Positions 1-8,015 of a stretch of 64,000 nucleotides of DNA are shown here, one piece after another. A program made the translations under genes and the position numbers. A model generated the notes under the pieces. That model saw only the letters and a program-made list of their open reading frames with translations. It was not told the DNA's origin and ran no database searches. Each line of letters opens with the position of its first letter. Position 1 is the stretch's first letter. Origin of the DNA: Nitrosomonas communis. Its GTDB lineage: Bacteria; Pseudomonadota; Gammaproteobacteria; Burkholderiales; Nitrosomonadaceae. Location: the NCBI RefSeq assembly GCF_001007935.1, contig NZ_CP011451.1, positions 744,001 to 808,000 on the forward strand, given 5' to 3'.

Positions 1-294
1 TTTAGAATCCACACCATACTGACTAAAGACCTTGGTAAACTCATTCACTGCCCGGTAGGTCGTTTCAGCTGCCTGGATTACGTTGGCATCCAGCATGCGC
101 TCATTTAAGTAGTCGTTAATTTGTTCAACTTTTTTATCAGCGATGGCTGAGACTTGTTGGATAGCTGCCTTGTGAATTTCGCTCTCAAACGTCCGTAACA
201 GGCTATAGCCAATCAGAGCTATGGGTAGTAGCGCGACCAATGCAAACCAGATTGCGAAGCGCTGTGTGAGGGAAGTAAATTGAATTCGAATCAT
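1..294 (-). CDS. N-terminus of a membrane sensor protein (probable histidine kinase or similar), cut by window edge
   Basis: An open frame runs from ATG at 294-292 to the window edge, giving 98 residues. Residues about 10-32 form a hydrophobic segment (WFALVALLPIALIGYSLL) after a short basic N-terminus. They are followed by a helical region with a KVEQINDYLNERMLDA stretch, as in the periplasmic linker of two-transmembrane sensor kinases or chemoreceptors. The start lies 2 bp after the stop of the upstream aldolase gene, so the two are probably cotranscribed. No catalytic domain is inside the window, so kinase versus chemoreceptor cannot be decided. Confidence 0.6.
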   Translation of the reverse strand, partial: MIRIQFTSLTQRFAIWFALVALLPIALIGYSLLRTFESEIHKAAIQQVSAIADKKVEQINDYLNERMLDANVIQAAETTYRAVNEFTKVFSQYGVDSK

Positions 295-296
295 TC

Positions 297-1085
297 TCAC
301 AAGCAATCTGCATTGTGTGGCTGTTTCAGGCTGCGGCGCGCATAGTAGGCGAATGCAGCGGCACTGCGTTGTGCACGCAAAATCCAATCGTGTGCTTCAC
401 GCCCGAGTTCCGGATCAATTGGCTCAATCTTACCAGCAGAAGCTGCCAGCAGATGCATACGCGCTGCCCGCTCAAATGCGAGCGCCAGCAGGCAAGCTTC
501 TTCAATACTGCCACAAGCCACCAATAAGCCATGATGCGCCAGCAATAAAGCCCGTTTATTGCCCAATGCGGAGGCAATCAGCTCGCCTTCCTCGTTGCCT
601 ACTGGCACGCCTGGCCATTTAGGGAGGAAAGCCACATCCTCATAGAGTACGCAATTATCCATATGAGAAATTTGCAACGGTACTTCCAACATGCTCAAAG
701 CGGCTGTATGCACCGCATGGGTATGAATGATACAGCGCACATCAGGGCGCGCGCGGTAGACCCAGGCATGGAAGCGGTTGGCAGGATTAGCCATGCCGTC
801 CCCTTCCAGTACCTGCAAATTCTCATCAACCAGCAATAAATTACCTGCACTGATCTCGTCAAATCCCAGGCCAAGCCGCTGCGTCAGAAAAGTACCCGGC
901 TGCTCCATACGTGCCGTGATCTGGCCAGCAAGGCCGGAATCATGACCATTATCGAACAGAATGCGGCACGTCAAGGCCAGTTTCTGGCGTAAGGAATAGC
1001 CGGCATCCTGGATATGCTGCTCCATCTGATTGAAAGCGTGTTGGATCAATTGATTCTTATCGAGGTTAAAGGTGTCATGGCTCAT
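297..1085 (-). CDS. Class II aldolase/adducin family protein
   Basis: About 262 residues. This family of zinc-dependent aldolases, epimerases and dehydratases acts on sugar phosphates or similar carbonyl compounds. The metal-binding signature is visible as IIHTHAVHT near the middle and LLLAHHGLLVACG further on, with the glycine-rich SGLAGQITAR segment near the N-terminus. The open frame extends upstream to 1166, but I prefer the ATG at 1085 (MSHDTF) because GAGAAAG lies about 8 nt before it and the upstream extension is low complexity. The substrate cannot be inferred. It is tightly coupled to the sensor gene that follows, a combination that is not a standard pathway operon. Confidence 0.85.
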   Translation of the reverse strand: MSHDTFNLDKNQLIQHAFNQMEQHIQDAGYSLRQKLALTCRILFDNGHDSGLAGQITARMEQPGTFLTQRLGLGFDEISAGNLLLVDENLQVLEGDGMANPANRFHAWVYRARPDVRCIIHTHAVHTAALSMLEVPLQISHMDNCVLYEDVAFLPKWPGVPVGNEEGELIASALGNKRALLLAHHGLLVACGSIEEACLLALAFERAARMHLLAASAGKIEPIDPELGREAHDWILRAQRSAAAFAYYARRSLKQPHNADCL

Positions 1086-1331
1086 GGTAGCTTTCTCTGA
1101 TTGTGGCTCATACTGACTCATACCGGTATAAAATGGTGAATAATAATCAGCATACCAAATAATCATACTGATTGCGTTAACTATTCCTGCTCCCTCTTCA
1201 AGCGATTAAAAACAGCTAGTGGAATAATTCTAAATCCCAATAGAAAAGTAAATAATATTAGACATATTTCATTTATTTTCATGACGTTATGTCAAATTAT
1301 AATTTCAGTTTTTATTAAGAATTAGAATAAT

Positions 1332-1421
1332 ATGATAAATCACCCTGATGTGCGTTGGCAGCAACGCTTTAGCAGCTATAAAAAAGCCCTAACCCAGCTT
1401 ACCCCGCGTAAGGCGCAATAA
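1332..1421 (+). pseudogene. Truncated HI0074-type nucleotidyltransferase-substrate-binding protein (antitoxin-like) remnant
   Basis: A 29-codon frame opens with MINHPDVRWQQRFSSYKKAL, which matches my recollection of the N-terminus of HI0074/TIGR01987-type proteins (partners of MNT-type nucleotidyltransferases in HEPN/MNT-like toxin-antitoxin pairs; normally about 130-140 residues). It is cut off by a family B repeat at about 1410, after which the frame stops. No partner nucleotidyltransferase gene is nearby. The assignment rests on the N-terminal motif only. Confidence 0.5.
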
Positions 1422-1491
1422 CCAGCGGGCATTGCGCCGTATGTGCCTTACCTCCCCATCTGGTGCAATGCGTTACACTTATTGCACCCTA
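1412..1491. repeat. Family B REP-like paired hairpins
   Basis: Two stem-loops in a row: GGCGCAAT...ATTGCGCC (1412-1438) and GGTGCAAT...ATTGCACC (1462-1488). The same paired unit recurs at 2459-2531 and 62577-62652, and a single hairpin at 46622-46648. The intact IS630 copy is inserted at the TA that ends this unit. Confidence 0.75.
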
Positions 1492-2377
1492 TAGCATGTC
1501 CCCTATAAATTGATTATAATTTACAGATGACCTATCCGATATTATTTCGCCGTAAAGTATTATCCGTTCGTGAGAAGGAGAACCTCTCAATCGCGCAAGT
1601 GGCCAAGCGTTTTGGTGTAGGGGTCGCCAGCGTGATGCGTTGGATCAAAACTCCCGATCCCAAGACCACCCGCAACAAACCTGCCACCAGGATCAACATG
1701 GAAATGTTGGCGCAGGACATCAAGAATTATCCGGACGCGCATCAGTACGAGCGCGCCAAACGGTTGGGTGTCAGCAAGCAAGGCATTAACCATGCTTTAA
1801 AGCGTCTGGGCGTGACTTATAAAAAAAAAAGCCTGTGTCACCCCAAAGCCAGCGAAAAAGAGCGGCGTATCTTCCAGCAAAAAATTGAAGACTATGAGCG
1901 AGCAGGCCGCGTTATCGTCTACCTTGATGAAAGCGGCTTTGCGCACGACATGCCACGCACGCATGGCTATGCGCCAGTGGGTGAGCGCGTCCATGGCGTA
2001 AAAAACTGGCATGCACGAGGTCGAACCAATGTGATTGGCGCTCTCATCGGAAAGACGCTGCTGACCATAAGTCTGTTCATCGCCAATATCACCGCTGACA
2101 TTTTCTATGCGTGGATAACGCAGGACCTGTTGCCTAAACTTTTGCCCGCTTGCGTGATTGTCATGGACAACGCAACCTTTCATAAACGGCAGGATATCCA
2201 AACCGCCATTGCCAATGCCGGGCATACACTTGAATACCTACCGCCTTATTCCCCTGACTTAAATGACATTGAACCCAAATGGGCTCAGGCCAAAGCCATC
2301 AGAAAAAAGGAAGGTTGTTCCATCGAGCAGCTCTTTGCCGCTTATGAAATTTAAATCATTTTATATGGGATCTGCTA
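1492..2377 (+). mobile_element. IS630-family insertion sequence, copy 1 (intact)
   Basis: 886 bp flanked by TA on both sides (1490-1491 and 2378-2379), as expected for IS630/Tc1-mariner elements. The ends are imperfect inverted repeats: TAGCATGTCCCCTATAAATT on the left, and TAGCAGATCCCATATAAAAT when the right end is read inward. A near-identical copy at 45427-46311 defines both boundaries exactly. It sits at the edge of a family B repeat and contains a single transposase frame. Confidence 0.93.
1527..2354 (+). CDS. IS630-family transposase, full length
   Basis: 275 residues. The N-terminal third is a helix-turn-helix region (SIAQVAKRFGVGVASVMRWIK) that binds the element ends. The C-terminal DDE catalytic domain shows the three acidic positions in VIVYLDESGF, VIVMDNATFHK and YLPPYSPDLNDIEPKW. 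A run of ten A residues at 1821-1830 codes for the Lys-rich YKKKS junction between the domains. The second copy has nine A and is out of frame, so copy 1 is the one able to encode active enzyme directly. Confidence 0.95.
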   Translation: MTYPILFRRKVLSVREKENLSIAQVAKRFGVGVASVMRWIKTPDPKTTRNKPATRINMEMLAQDIKNYPDAHQYERAKRLGVSKQGINHALKRLGVTYKKKSLCHPKASEKERRIFQQKIEDYERAGRVIVYLDESGFAHDMPRTHGYAPVGERVHGVKNWHARGRTNVIGALIGKTLLTISLFIANITADIFYAWITQDLLPKLLPACVIVMDNATFHKRQDIQTAIANAGHTLEYLPPYSPDLNDIEPKWAQAKAIRKKEGCSIEQLFAAYEI

Positions 2378-2458
2378 TACCAGCTATACACCCTGCCATC
2401 TAAACTGCCCGGGAAAACCTGGTGGTTTTTTAGAATCCACCTCGTGCAACCTGCGTCG

Positions 2459-2531
2459 AGGCAATAACCAGCGAGCATTCGCCGGTGCGCCTCACTTTAC
2501 TATCCGGTGCAATGCGCTGCGCTTATTGCAC
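2459..2531. repeat. Family B REP-like paired hairpins
   Basis: Second copy of the unit found at 1412-1491: a degenerate first hairpin (2459-2483) and a well-formed GGTGCAAT...ATTGCACC hairpin (2505-2531). Copies therefore lie on both sides of the intact IS630 element. This one lies just past the 3' end of the gene ending at 2578. Confidence 0.65.
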
Positions 2532-2577
2532 CCTACAAGTTGCACTGCAGACGATACAGAGGATGATCAGTTTTGAG

Positions 2578-4179
2578 TTAGAAATGAGATAAAGAATAAG
2601 CCTGGATGATTTCCTCGAGTGCCAGGGTTACTTTAGCTTCCAGATCTTCATGCCAGCGCGCGCCATTCTGACCATAAAGGATCACGCGGCGCGTGCTCAG
2701 GTCGATGGGGATATCATCCGCATTTTTTGAAATGATCAGCACGGGTTTGGCGAGGGTGTGGGCGATACCGAGCTCATAAAGCACATTAGGGTTTCTTCCC
2801 GAAATATCGGCGATCACGAAATCGGCGACGTTAATACTTTGCCAGATATCCACCAGGATGTCGCTAGGCTTAAACACATCATCTCCGCGCATCGGCTGAA
2901 CAGCTAGCGTTTTGCAGACACTGGATAAGATACGGTGTACCTCATCAGACCATTCCAGGCTAAAGGGCATGACAATAAAACAGCTTATCTGGCGTGGCTC
3001 GGCACTCCTTACCACTTCGGGATAAAGCCGCTCCGGTCCAAGAAAAATGACATCCTGTTTAAGCAGACGTGCTGACTGGCTGAGTGAATCAAGATAGTTA
3101 CCCAGTCCAGTAGACTGCAATGTCGCGTAGATTCGTCCACTTTCAGTCCGCCAGTCTTCATACTCCAGCCGGTTCTGATGCAGGCGCGTTGTGTATTTTT
3201 TAAGATACTGTACGCTATCGTCAAAATGATCGGTTAACCAGACCACGCTGACCACCAGGGCAACAATAAACAAAACCGCAAAAAAAGCTTTCCATACTAC
3301 GTGAATCTGAATCAAACCCAGCACCACCATCATCAACAATCCTCCTAAGGAAAGCAGAATAAGAATTCCTGATAGATCGGACCTTGAGCGCCTGATCTTA
3401 TCATCGTGAAAATGCAGATCATTAGTTTTTCCCAGACGTTCTTTCCTGATTTCGGATAGCAGTAAATAGGAAGATAATAATAAAAACTGACCGAACATCC
3501 AGACAGCCTCAATCCCTACCGGTACCTCTTGTTCACTGTAGACCATATCACTTGCTATCAATAACGTTGTCGCCAGCAGCATCCAGTTAATGACAAACGG
3601 TGCCTTCAGCAAAATACATCCCAGACCGATCAACAACACCAGAAATTCAAGTCCCGCAGTCACTGCATCGAGCCGCCCTGCCATAGTATTGAGACTCGAG
3701 TTATATTGAGGATAATAAAAGCTCGCCAGAAGCAATGCCAAGCCAAAAAATAGTAGAGAAAAAACTGTCTTGGTCAACACTGTCGGTGGATAGCGATGCC
3801 ACAGCTCTATCGCCAGATAACCCCAGGCACATACCCAACTAAAAATAAATCCACTATAACTGATCTCTGAATAATCAGGAAAACCGGGTTGCGCAAAACG
3901 CAGAAAGTCATGCCTTCCACCCGGATCACAAGTCAGCCAAGTGATCGTCAGCAGGATCAAGCCAATACCTTGGATAGCCATAAATCCAGCATAAGGTCGG
4001 ACCACCTTCCATGCAGCCACAAAGGCGGCAAGCGCCGTTATTGCAGTTACTAACCCCTGATCCCAGTTGTAAAAGTTCAACCCGAAAGCCTGGTCTCTTA
4101 AAACCAGCCAACAACACAGCCACAACATATAAACTGCCGCAATTCCTCCCAGGTACAAGTTGGTTGATACTTTCATCAA
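2578..4179 (-). CDS. Multi-spanning membrane protein with C-terminal TIR-like / nucleoside 2-deoxyribosyltransferase-like domain
   Basis: 533 residues. About ten hydrophobic segments fill residues 8-320, a polar and probably helical linker follows, and residues about 395-525 form a cytosolic domain. That domain begins CFIVMPFS and carries VADFVIADISGRNPNVLYELG followed by IAHTLAKPVLIISK. This ADISGRNPNVxYELGxAHAL pattern is the hallmark of a Rossmann-like family related to nucleoside deoxyribosyltransferases and often called TIR-like. The Glu of YELG corresponds to the catalytic Glu of NAD-cleaving or nucleoside-processing relatives. Fusion to a polytopic membrane region suggests a membrane-anchored sensor or effector; a defence or signalling role is inference only. 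It is isolated between repeats with no obvious operon partner. Confidence 0.75.
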   Translation of the reverse strand: MMKVSTNLYLGGIAAVYMLWLCCWLVLRDQAFGLNFYNWDQGLVTAITALAAFVAAWKVVRPYAGFMAIQGIGLILLTITWLTCDPGGRHDFLRFAQPGFPDYSEISYSGFIFSWVCAWGYLAIELWHRYPPTVLTKTVFSLLFFGLALLLASFYYPQYNSSLNTMAGRLDAVTAGLEFLVLLIGLGCILLKAPFVINWMLLATTLLIASDMVYSEQEVPVGIEAVWMFGQFLLLSSYLLLSEIRKERLGKTNDLHFHDDKIRRSRSDLSGILILLSLGGLLMMVVLGLIQIHVVWKAFFAVLFIVALVVSVVWLTDHFDDSVQYLKKYTTRLHQNRLEYEDWRTESGRIYATLQSTGLGNYLDSLSQSARLLKQDVIFLGPERLYPEVVRSAEPRQISCFIVMPFSLEWSDEVHRILSSVCKTLAVQPMRGDDVFKPSDILVDIWQSINVADFVIADISGRNPNVLYELGIAHTLAKPVLIISKNADDIPIDLSTRRVILYGQNGARWHEDLEAKVTLALEEIIQAYSLSHF

Positions 4180-4216
4180 TGATCCTTTAGTTCATGTTTT
4201 GTTTTTGTTATAGCTA

Positions 4217-4319
4217 ATTCCATTTCTAAATTAAAACTGGCTTTGTCGGCTTCACCTTGCCGTATGATTTATCCTGCCTGCTGCTCGCCTTCGCGTCATG
4301 TTTTATTTAGAAATGGAAT
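4217..4319 (+). repeat. Family A palindromic repeat, copy A1
   Basis: 103 bp. Arms ATTCCATTTCTAAATTAAAA and TTTTATTTAGAAATGGAAT enclose the conserved core CTTTGTCGGCTTCACCTTGC...CTGCTCGCCTTCGCGTCAT. It lies in the noncoding gap upstream of the TIR-like gene. Confidence 0.9.
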
Positions 4320-4623
4320 AACGGCTATTGCAGGAAAAAGTGAAGAGTGGAGTAATCTAAAGACTAATTTTCAATAGTTATTTGCTTGGCAGCACCCGCA
4401 AGAAAGAAGGCTCACTTCATTTCCCAATCAAGCCTGTCTTGATCAGTCTTTCTTTGCCGTATTTATACTGTTTGCAGCCAGGTAAAAATCCGTTGCCATA
4501 ACAGAAAGATGAACAATAATAATCAATATAAAAAAGAAGTGATGATACCTGCTTGCGATGTCATTTGCATAGCAGATCATACTGATGATGAATGTCGTGA
4601 CTGATTGTGACAGCAAATTATTT
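4320..4623. other. Noncoding gap, no gene seen
   Basis: The sequence between copies A1 and A2 is AT-rich, with no open frame of convincing composition and no recognisable RNA. It presumably contains the promoter of the TIR-like gene, but I could not place one with confidence. Confidence 0.5.
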
Positions 4624-4722
4624 GATTTCTAATCCAGAACGGACGTTGCCAGTTTCATCTTGCCGTATGATTGATACTGTCTGCGGCTCGCCTTCGCGTC
4701 ATTTCTGGTTAGGAAATGGAAT
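4624..4722 (+). repeat. Family A palindromic repeat, copy A2 (diverged)
   Basis: The core is recognisable (CATCTTGCCGTATGATTGATAC...GGCTCGCCTTCGCGTCAT region), but the left arm is degraded (ATTTCTAATCCAGAA) and the right arm reads GGTTAGGAAATGGAATT. It has the same orientation as A1, 300 bp away. Confidence 0.75.
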
Positions 4723-4782
4723 TAAATCCTGGTTTAACTCCGATATTTCATGCGCTGTGCCAAGGCAAACGAAACATCGGGG

Positions 4783-5337
4783 CTAGCTGATAAAATGTTG
4801 CACCAGTTGTGTTATAGCCCACAACAGGAATAAGCCATAAACACAGCCGAAGAACCATGGAAAGCTGATAGCCCGACGCGCCCACCATTGACGACGTTGC
4901 CGAAAAGCCCAGTTGGGTGCAAATATAGGAGGATTATTGCGCGCATCTTCTATCGGTAGCCGCATTTCATCCAGCCGATAAAGGTCGCTCATCAGTTGTC
5001 GGCTTTTCCACTCAGGGGCTTGTTCCACTCCCCTTAACTGCCATTCCCAGAGCGCATTTTGTCTAGAAAATCGACCTAGCACAATAGCCATTTGCCAGCA
5101 CAATAATATGCCAAATACTGAAAGGAGGATAATCAATAAGGTAAATGTCAATGCCAACGACTCACGCGATACCATCAAACCAATGACCGCAACAAAGATT
5201 GAATTGGCTGTTAAATAGGCTGACAACATCGTGTGATAATCGCGTACACCAGAAGTCCAGAGTGTAAGCAAATGCTCATAGGTAATTTTCTGTGGGTTCT
5301 GTCGAGGAAAGGATTTGTCGCTCTCCATAAATATCAT
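4783..5337 (-). CDS. Small membrane protein of unknown function
   Basis: 184 residues. I do not recognise the family. Two adjacent transmembrane segments lie at about residues 42-58 and 62-86 (YLTANSIFVAVIGLMVS; FTLLIILLSVFGILLCW). A polar stretch of about 65 residues rich in Arg and Trp follows, and a third hydrophobic segment lies close to the C-terminus (WFFGCVYGLFLLWAITQLV). The N-terminus starts with two near Met codons (MIFMESDKS), so the start could be four codons later. It lies 600 bp upstream of the TIR-like gene on the same strand, separated by two family A repeats, so co-transcription is unlikely. Confidence 0.6.
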   Translation of the reverse strand: MIFMESDKSFPRQNPQKITYEHLLTLWTSGVRDYHTMLSAYLTANSIFVAVIGLMVSRESLALTFTLLIILLSVFGILLCWQMAIVLGRFSRQNALWEWQLRGVEQAPEWKSRQLMSDLYRLDEMRLPIEDARNNPPIFAPNWAFRQRRQWWARRAISFPWFFGCVYGLFLLWAITQLVQHFIS

Positions 5338-5387
5338 TCACTCAAAATGATTTAAGCTGAGAAATTCAGCTTAAATCATGGTTACCA

Positions 5388-6110
5388 TTATCTCTCATAA
5401 GGCAGCTCTTTTGGCCTTAAATCGAAGACCAATACCTCAGCAGCCTGACCGTGATCAAACCGAAGTTCTCGTTCATCTCGCACCCGCATCCCATCACCTG
5501 CCCCCATAGGGTAGTTGTTCAGTTCAATTAGACCACGGGCAACATGCACATAGGCATAGCGGTTTTCTGGCAGCGGCAAGGTAAATTGTTCATCCCCGTC
5601 AAATAACCCTGCAAATACACGCACATCCTGATGGATCGAAAGCGATCGATGTTCACCATGCGGTGAAATGATCAAATGCAGACATCCTCGTTTTTTAGCT
5701 GGATCAAAATGGTGTTGTTGATAGCGCGGCTTCACCCCCAGCCGGTCAGGAACTATCCAGATTTGCAGAAAATGGACTGGCTCATACGCTGAAGCATTAT
5801 CTTCACTATGGGTGATCCCCGTGCCAGCACTCATTATCTGTACATCTCCCGGGCGAATGATGGAGGCGGTTTCCATCGAATCCCGATGCTCAAGCGCGCC
5901 CTCCAGCACATAGGAAAAAATCTCCATATTGTCATGTGAATGAGGGGCAAAACCACGTGCAGGCTGCACGCGGTCCTCATTGATCACCAGCAAATCGGAA
6001 AATCCCATTTGCTCAGAATCCTGATAGCTACCAAACGAAAACGTATGTTGCGAATATAACCACTCAAGGTCAGAAATACCCCGCGCGTTTGCAGATCTAA
6101 TCTCTAACAT
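5388..6110 (-). CDS. yhhW: Pirin family protein (YhhW-like, bicupin)
   Basis: 240 residues, the usual length for YhhW-type pirins. The N-terminal cupin carries the metal-binding His residues in FAPHSHDNMEIFSYVLEGALEHRDS and a Glu/His pair downstream (AGTGITHSEDN). The second cupin domain is degenerate. Relatives have quercetin dioxygenase activity in vitro; the physiological role is uncertain and usually linked to redox or stress responses. The gene is 24 bp downstream of doxX on the same strand, so the two form an operon divergent from the LysR regulator at 6923. Confidence 0.9.
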   Translation of the reverse strand: MLEIRSANARGISDLEWLYSQHTFSFGSYQDSEQMGFSDLLVINEDRVQPARGFAPHSHDNMEIFSYVLEGALEHRDSMETASIIRPGDVQIMSAGTGITHSEDNASAYEPVHFLQIWIVPDRLGVKPRYQQHHFDPAKKRGCLHLIISPHGEHRSLSIHQDVRVFAGLFDGDEQFTLPLPENRYAYVHVARGLIELNNYPMGAGDGMRVRDERELRFDHGQAAEVLVFDLRPKELPYER

Positions 6111-6134
6111 GATGATCTCCTTTTACGTAAAAAA

Positions 6135-6575
6135 TTAGACGCCATCACCATACAGTTTGCGGTCTAATGACAAACGCCCCGCACCGGCTAAAGCAAGCAC
6201 CAGCAAGCCCCCTGCTATACCGAGATTTTTCATCAGCATGATTTGCTGGATCTGCTCGGCTGAGCCTGCATGAAAAATAATGCCGGTGACAATCGAAAAT
6301 CCAGCGAGCAACAACGCTATAGCGCGTGTTTGCCAGCCGAGTATCAATGCTATACCGCCCCCCAGCTCAAGTGCGATAGTCAAGGGTAATAACAAGGAGG
6401 GCACTCCCATGCTGGCCATATACTGGGCTGTCCCTTCATAGCCCATACCCAGCTTGCCATAGCCGGCCATAACAAAAATAGATGCGAGCAAGACACGCGC
6501 CAATGGGAATAATATATTGGCTACGGTAGCTTGGGTCAAAAAACGGGTTATGGTGTTGTGAATGGCTTGAAACAT
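6135..6575 (-). CDS. DoxX family membrane protein
   Basis: 146 residues with four predicted transmembrane helices. The DoxX signature is LLASIFVMAGYGKLGMGYEG near the N-terminus and IALELGGGIALILGWQTRAIALLL in the middle. The family is tied to redox and thiol metabolism and to quinone-linked functions, but members are poorly characterised. The doxX-pirin pair next to a divergently transcribed LysR gene is a recurrent proteobacterial arrangement, so control by that regulator is a reasonable inference. The intergenic region is now occupied by a 246-bp MITE-like element. Confidence 0.9.
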   Translation of the reverse strand: MFQAIHNTITRFLTQATVANILFPLARVLLASIFVMAGYGKLGMGYEGTAQYMASMGVPSLLLPLTIALELGGGIALILGWQTRAIALLLAGFSIVTGIIFHAGSAEQIQQIMLMKNLGIAGGLLVLALAGAGRLSLDRKLYGDGV

Positions 6576-6678
6576 GTTGGCTCCTCCAGAAGTAAATAAT
6601 CAGGTTGATACTTTACTACTGTTCCAGATAGCAGATAAGTCTACTAAAATGAGAAAAACTGTTATTAATAATGGAACA

Positions 6679-6924
6679 ATAATCCTAAAAACCGTAGTTG
6701 GACGGGGTGGAGCGTATGCTGATCAAGGTGCGAGGCAAGGCGCGATGAGGCCGCAGGGCAGCCCCCTGCAACGAAGAGCAACGCCGCATTCGCGCCTGGA
6801 GCGGCATGCGATGCACCTCGTAGCGGCCTCACCATTTTGGTGAATGAGAAAATTTCGAAAATACCTCTATATATCATGTCCTTAACTCTCCAATCAAGCG
6901 GTCAACTGCGGTTTTTAGGATAAT
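6679..6924. repeat. Family C MITE-like element, 246 bp
   Basis: The terminal inverted repeats are ATAATCCTAAAAACCGTAGT at the left and, read inward from the right, ATTATCCTAAAAACCGCAGT, matching at 18 of 20 positions. The GC-rich interior (GGACGGGGTGGAGCG...) has no credible gene; its short open frames are spurious. A partial homologue of the left half occurs at 22466-22541. The right end overlaps the first two bases of the lysR start codon at 6923. Confidence 0.75.
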
Positions 6925-7882
6925 GTTGCTAACCCACATTAATCTCAACGACTTGATCATATTTAGAGAAGTCATCCGCGCAGGCGGTTTCAGCGTCGCT
7001 GCACGCAAATTGAATCAGCCCAAAGCGTCAGTCAGTCGAGCCGTTCAACGGCTGGAAGATGATCTGGCTGTTCGCCTGATCCAGCGTACTACACGCAGCT
7101 TACACCTGACAGAAGCGGGTGTGCTGCTGTTTGAGCAGGCGAATGCTTCGCTGCAGCAAATTGGGGATGTGCTGTGCCGTATCAAAAATATGCATGAGCA
7201 ACCTGAAGGTCACTTGAAGATCACCATGCCGGTAGAATTTGGCATGTTTTTTATGGGTAGCTTGATTGCGGATTTCATGCAGCTTTACCCGCGCGTGCAT
7301 GTGCAGGTGGATCTTTCCTCACGCCTGGTCAATTTAATTGAGGAAGGATTTGATCTGGCGCTGCGCATGGGTGCAGGCGCATTAGAAGATTCAAGTCTGG
7401 TCGCCAGAAAACTGGGCGAACTGTCGCTCAGGTTTTACGCCAGTCCTTACTATCTGGGCAAGCATGGTCGTCCGGATACATTGCAGACATTGACCAAACA
7501 TGAAAGCATTCTATTTCGTCATACTCACCAGCAAACAATTCAAGCGAGCTGTCTCTCTCATAAAAAAGTACCGGATAGCCGCACTGAGATTCAACTTCAT
7601 GGCAAGCTGAGCGTAGATCACTATAGTGTCATGAAAGATGCTGCAGTGGCTGGCGCGGGCATTGCCTTGATGCCACCCTTTATGTGTCATGCTGAAGTAC
7701 TGGCCGGTCAATTGGTGAATATCCTTGAGCAATATATTGTGGAGACCGATCAATTGTTTCTGGTTTATCCTACCCGTAAACATCTACCCGCAGCCGTCAA
7801 AGTCCTGCTTGATTTTATGAGCGAGCGTTTGCTCTCCCATCCATTACTGAACCTGGAACAGTCCAATGAAATTCATGCATAG
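6923..7882 (+). CDS. LysR family transcriptional regulator
   Basis: 319 residues. The N-terminal winged helix-turn-helix (IFREVIRAGGFSVAARKLNQPKASVSRAVQRLEDDLAVRLIQRTTR) is typical, followed by the periplasmic-binding-like effector domain (residues about 95-300). It is divergent from the doxX-pirin pair and is probably their regulator. The only good start, ATG at 6923, sits at the very end of a MITE-like element, so promoter and ribosome-binding site must lie inside the insertion. The nearest purine-rich stretch (TTAGGA) is only 2-3 nt from the ATG, closer than ideal. Confidence 0.93.
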   Translation: MLLTHINLNDLIIFREVIRAGGFSVAARKLNQPKASVSRAVQRLEDDLAVRLIQRTTRSLHLTEAGVLLFEQANASLQQIGDVLCRIKNMHEQPEGHLKITMPVEFGMFFMGSLIADFMQLYPRVHVQVDLSSRLVNLIEEGFDLALRMGAGALEDSSLVARKLGELSLRFYASPYYLGKHGRPDTLQTLTKHESILFRHTHQQTIQASCLSHKKVPDSRTEIQLHGKLSVDHYSVMKDAAVAGAGIALMPPFMCHAEVLAGQLVNILEQYIVETDQLFLVYPTRKHLPAAVKVLLDFMSERLLSHPLLNLEQSNEIHA

Positions 7883-7912
7883 TTGCTCACATAGCCCGCT
7901 AATATCGTTCTT

Positions 7913-8015
7913 ATTCCATTTCTAAATCAAAACTGACTTTGTCGGCTTCACCTTGCCGTATTATTTATACTGTCCGCGGTTCGCCTTCGTGTCATTTTTG
8001 ATTTAGAAATGGTAT
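7913..8015 (+). repeat. Family A palindromic repeat, copy A3
   Basis: 103 bp between the 3' ends of two convergent genes. The arms are ATTCCATTTCTAAATCAAAA and TTTTTGATTTAGAAATGGTAT. Its last base is the final base of the TAA stop of the minus-strand gene at 8015. Its long hairpin could act as a bidirectional transcription barrier. Confidence 0.92.

Noticed and set aside
4217..4722. Family A repeats as a CRISPR-like or integron attC array
   Set aside because: Copies are dispersed over the whole window in both orientations between unrelated genes, with no regular spacing, no integrase and no cassette structure.
6574..6877. Open frames of 70-89 codons on both strands
   Set aside because: They lie within the family C MITE-like element and lack ribosome-binding sites and coding composition.
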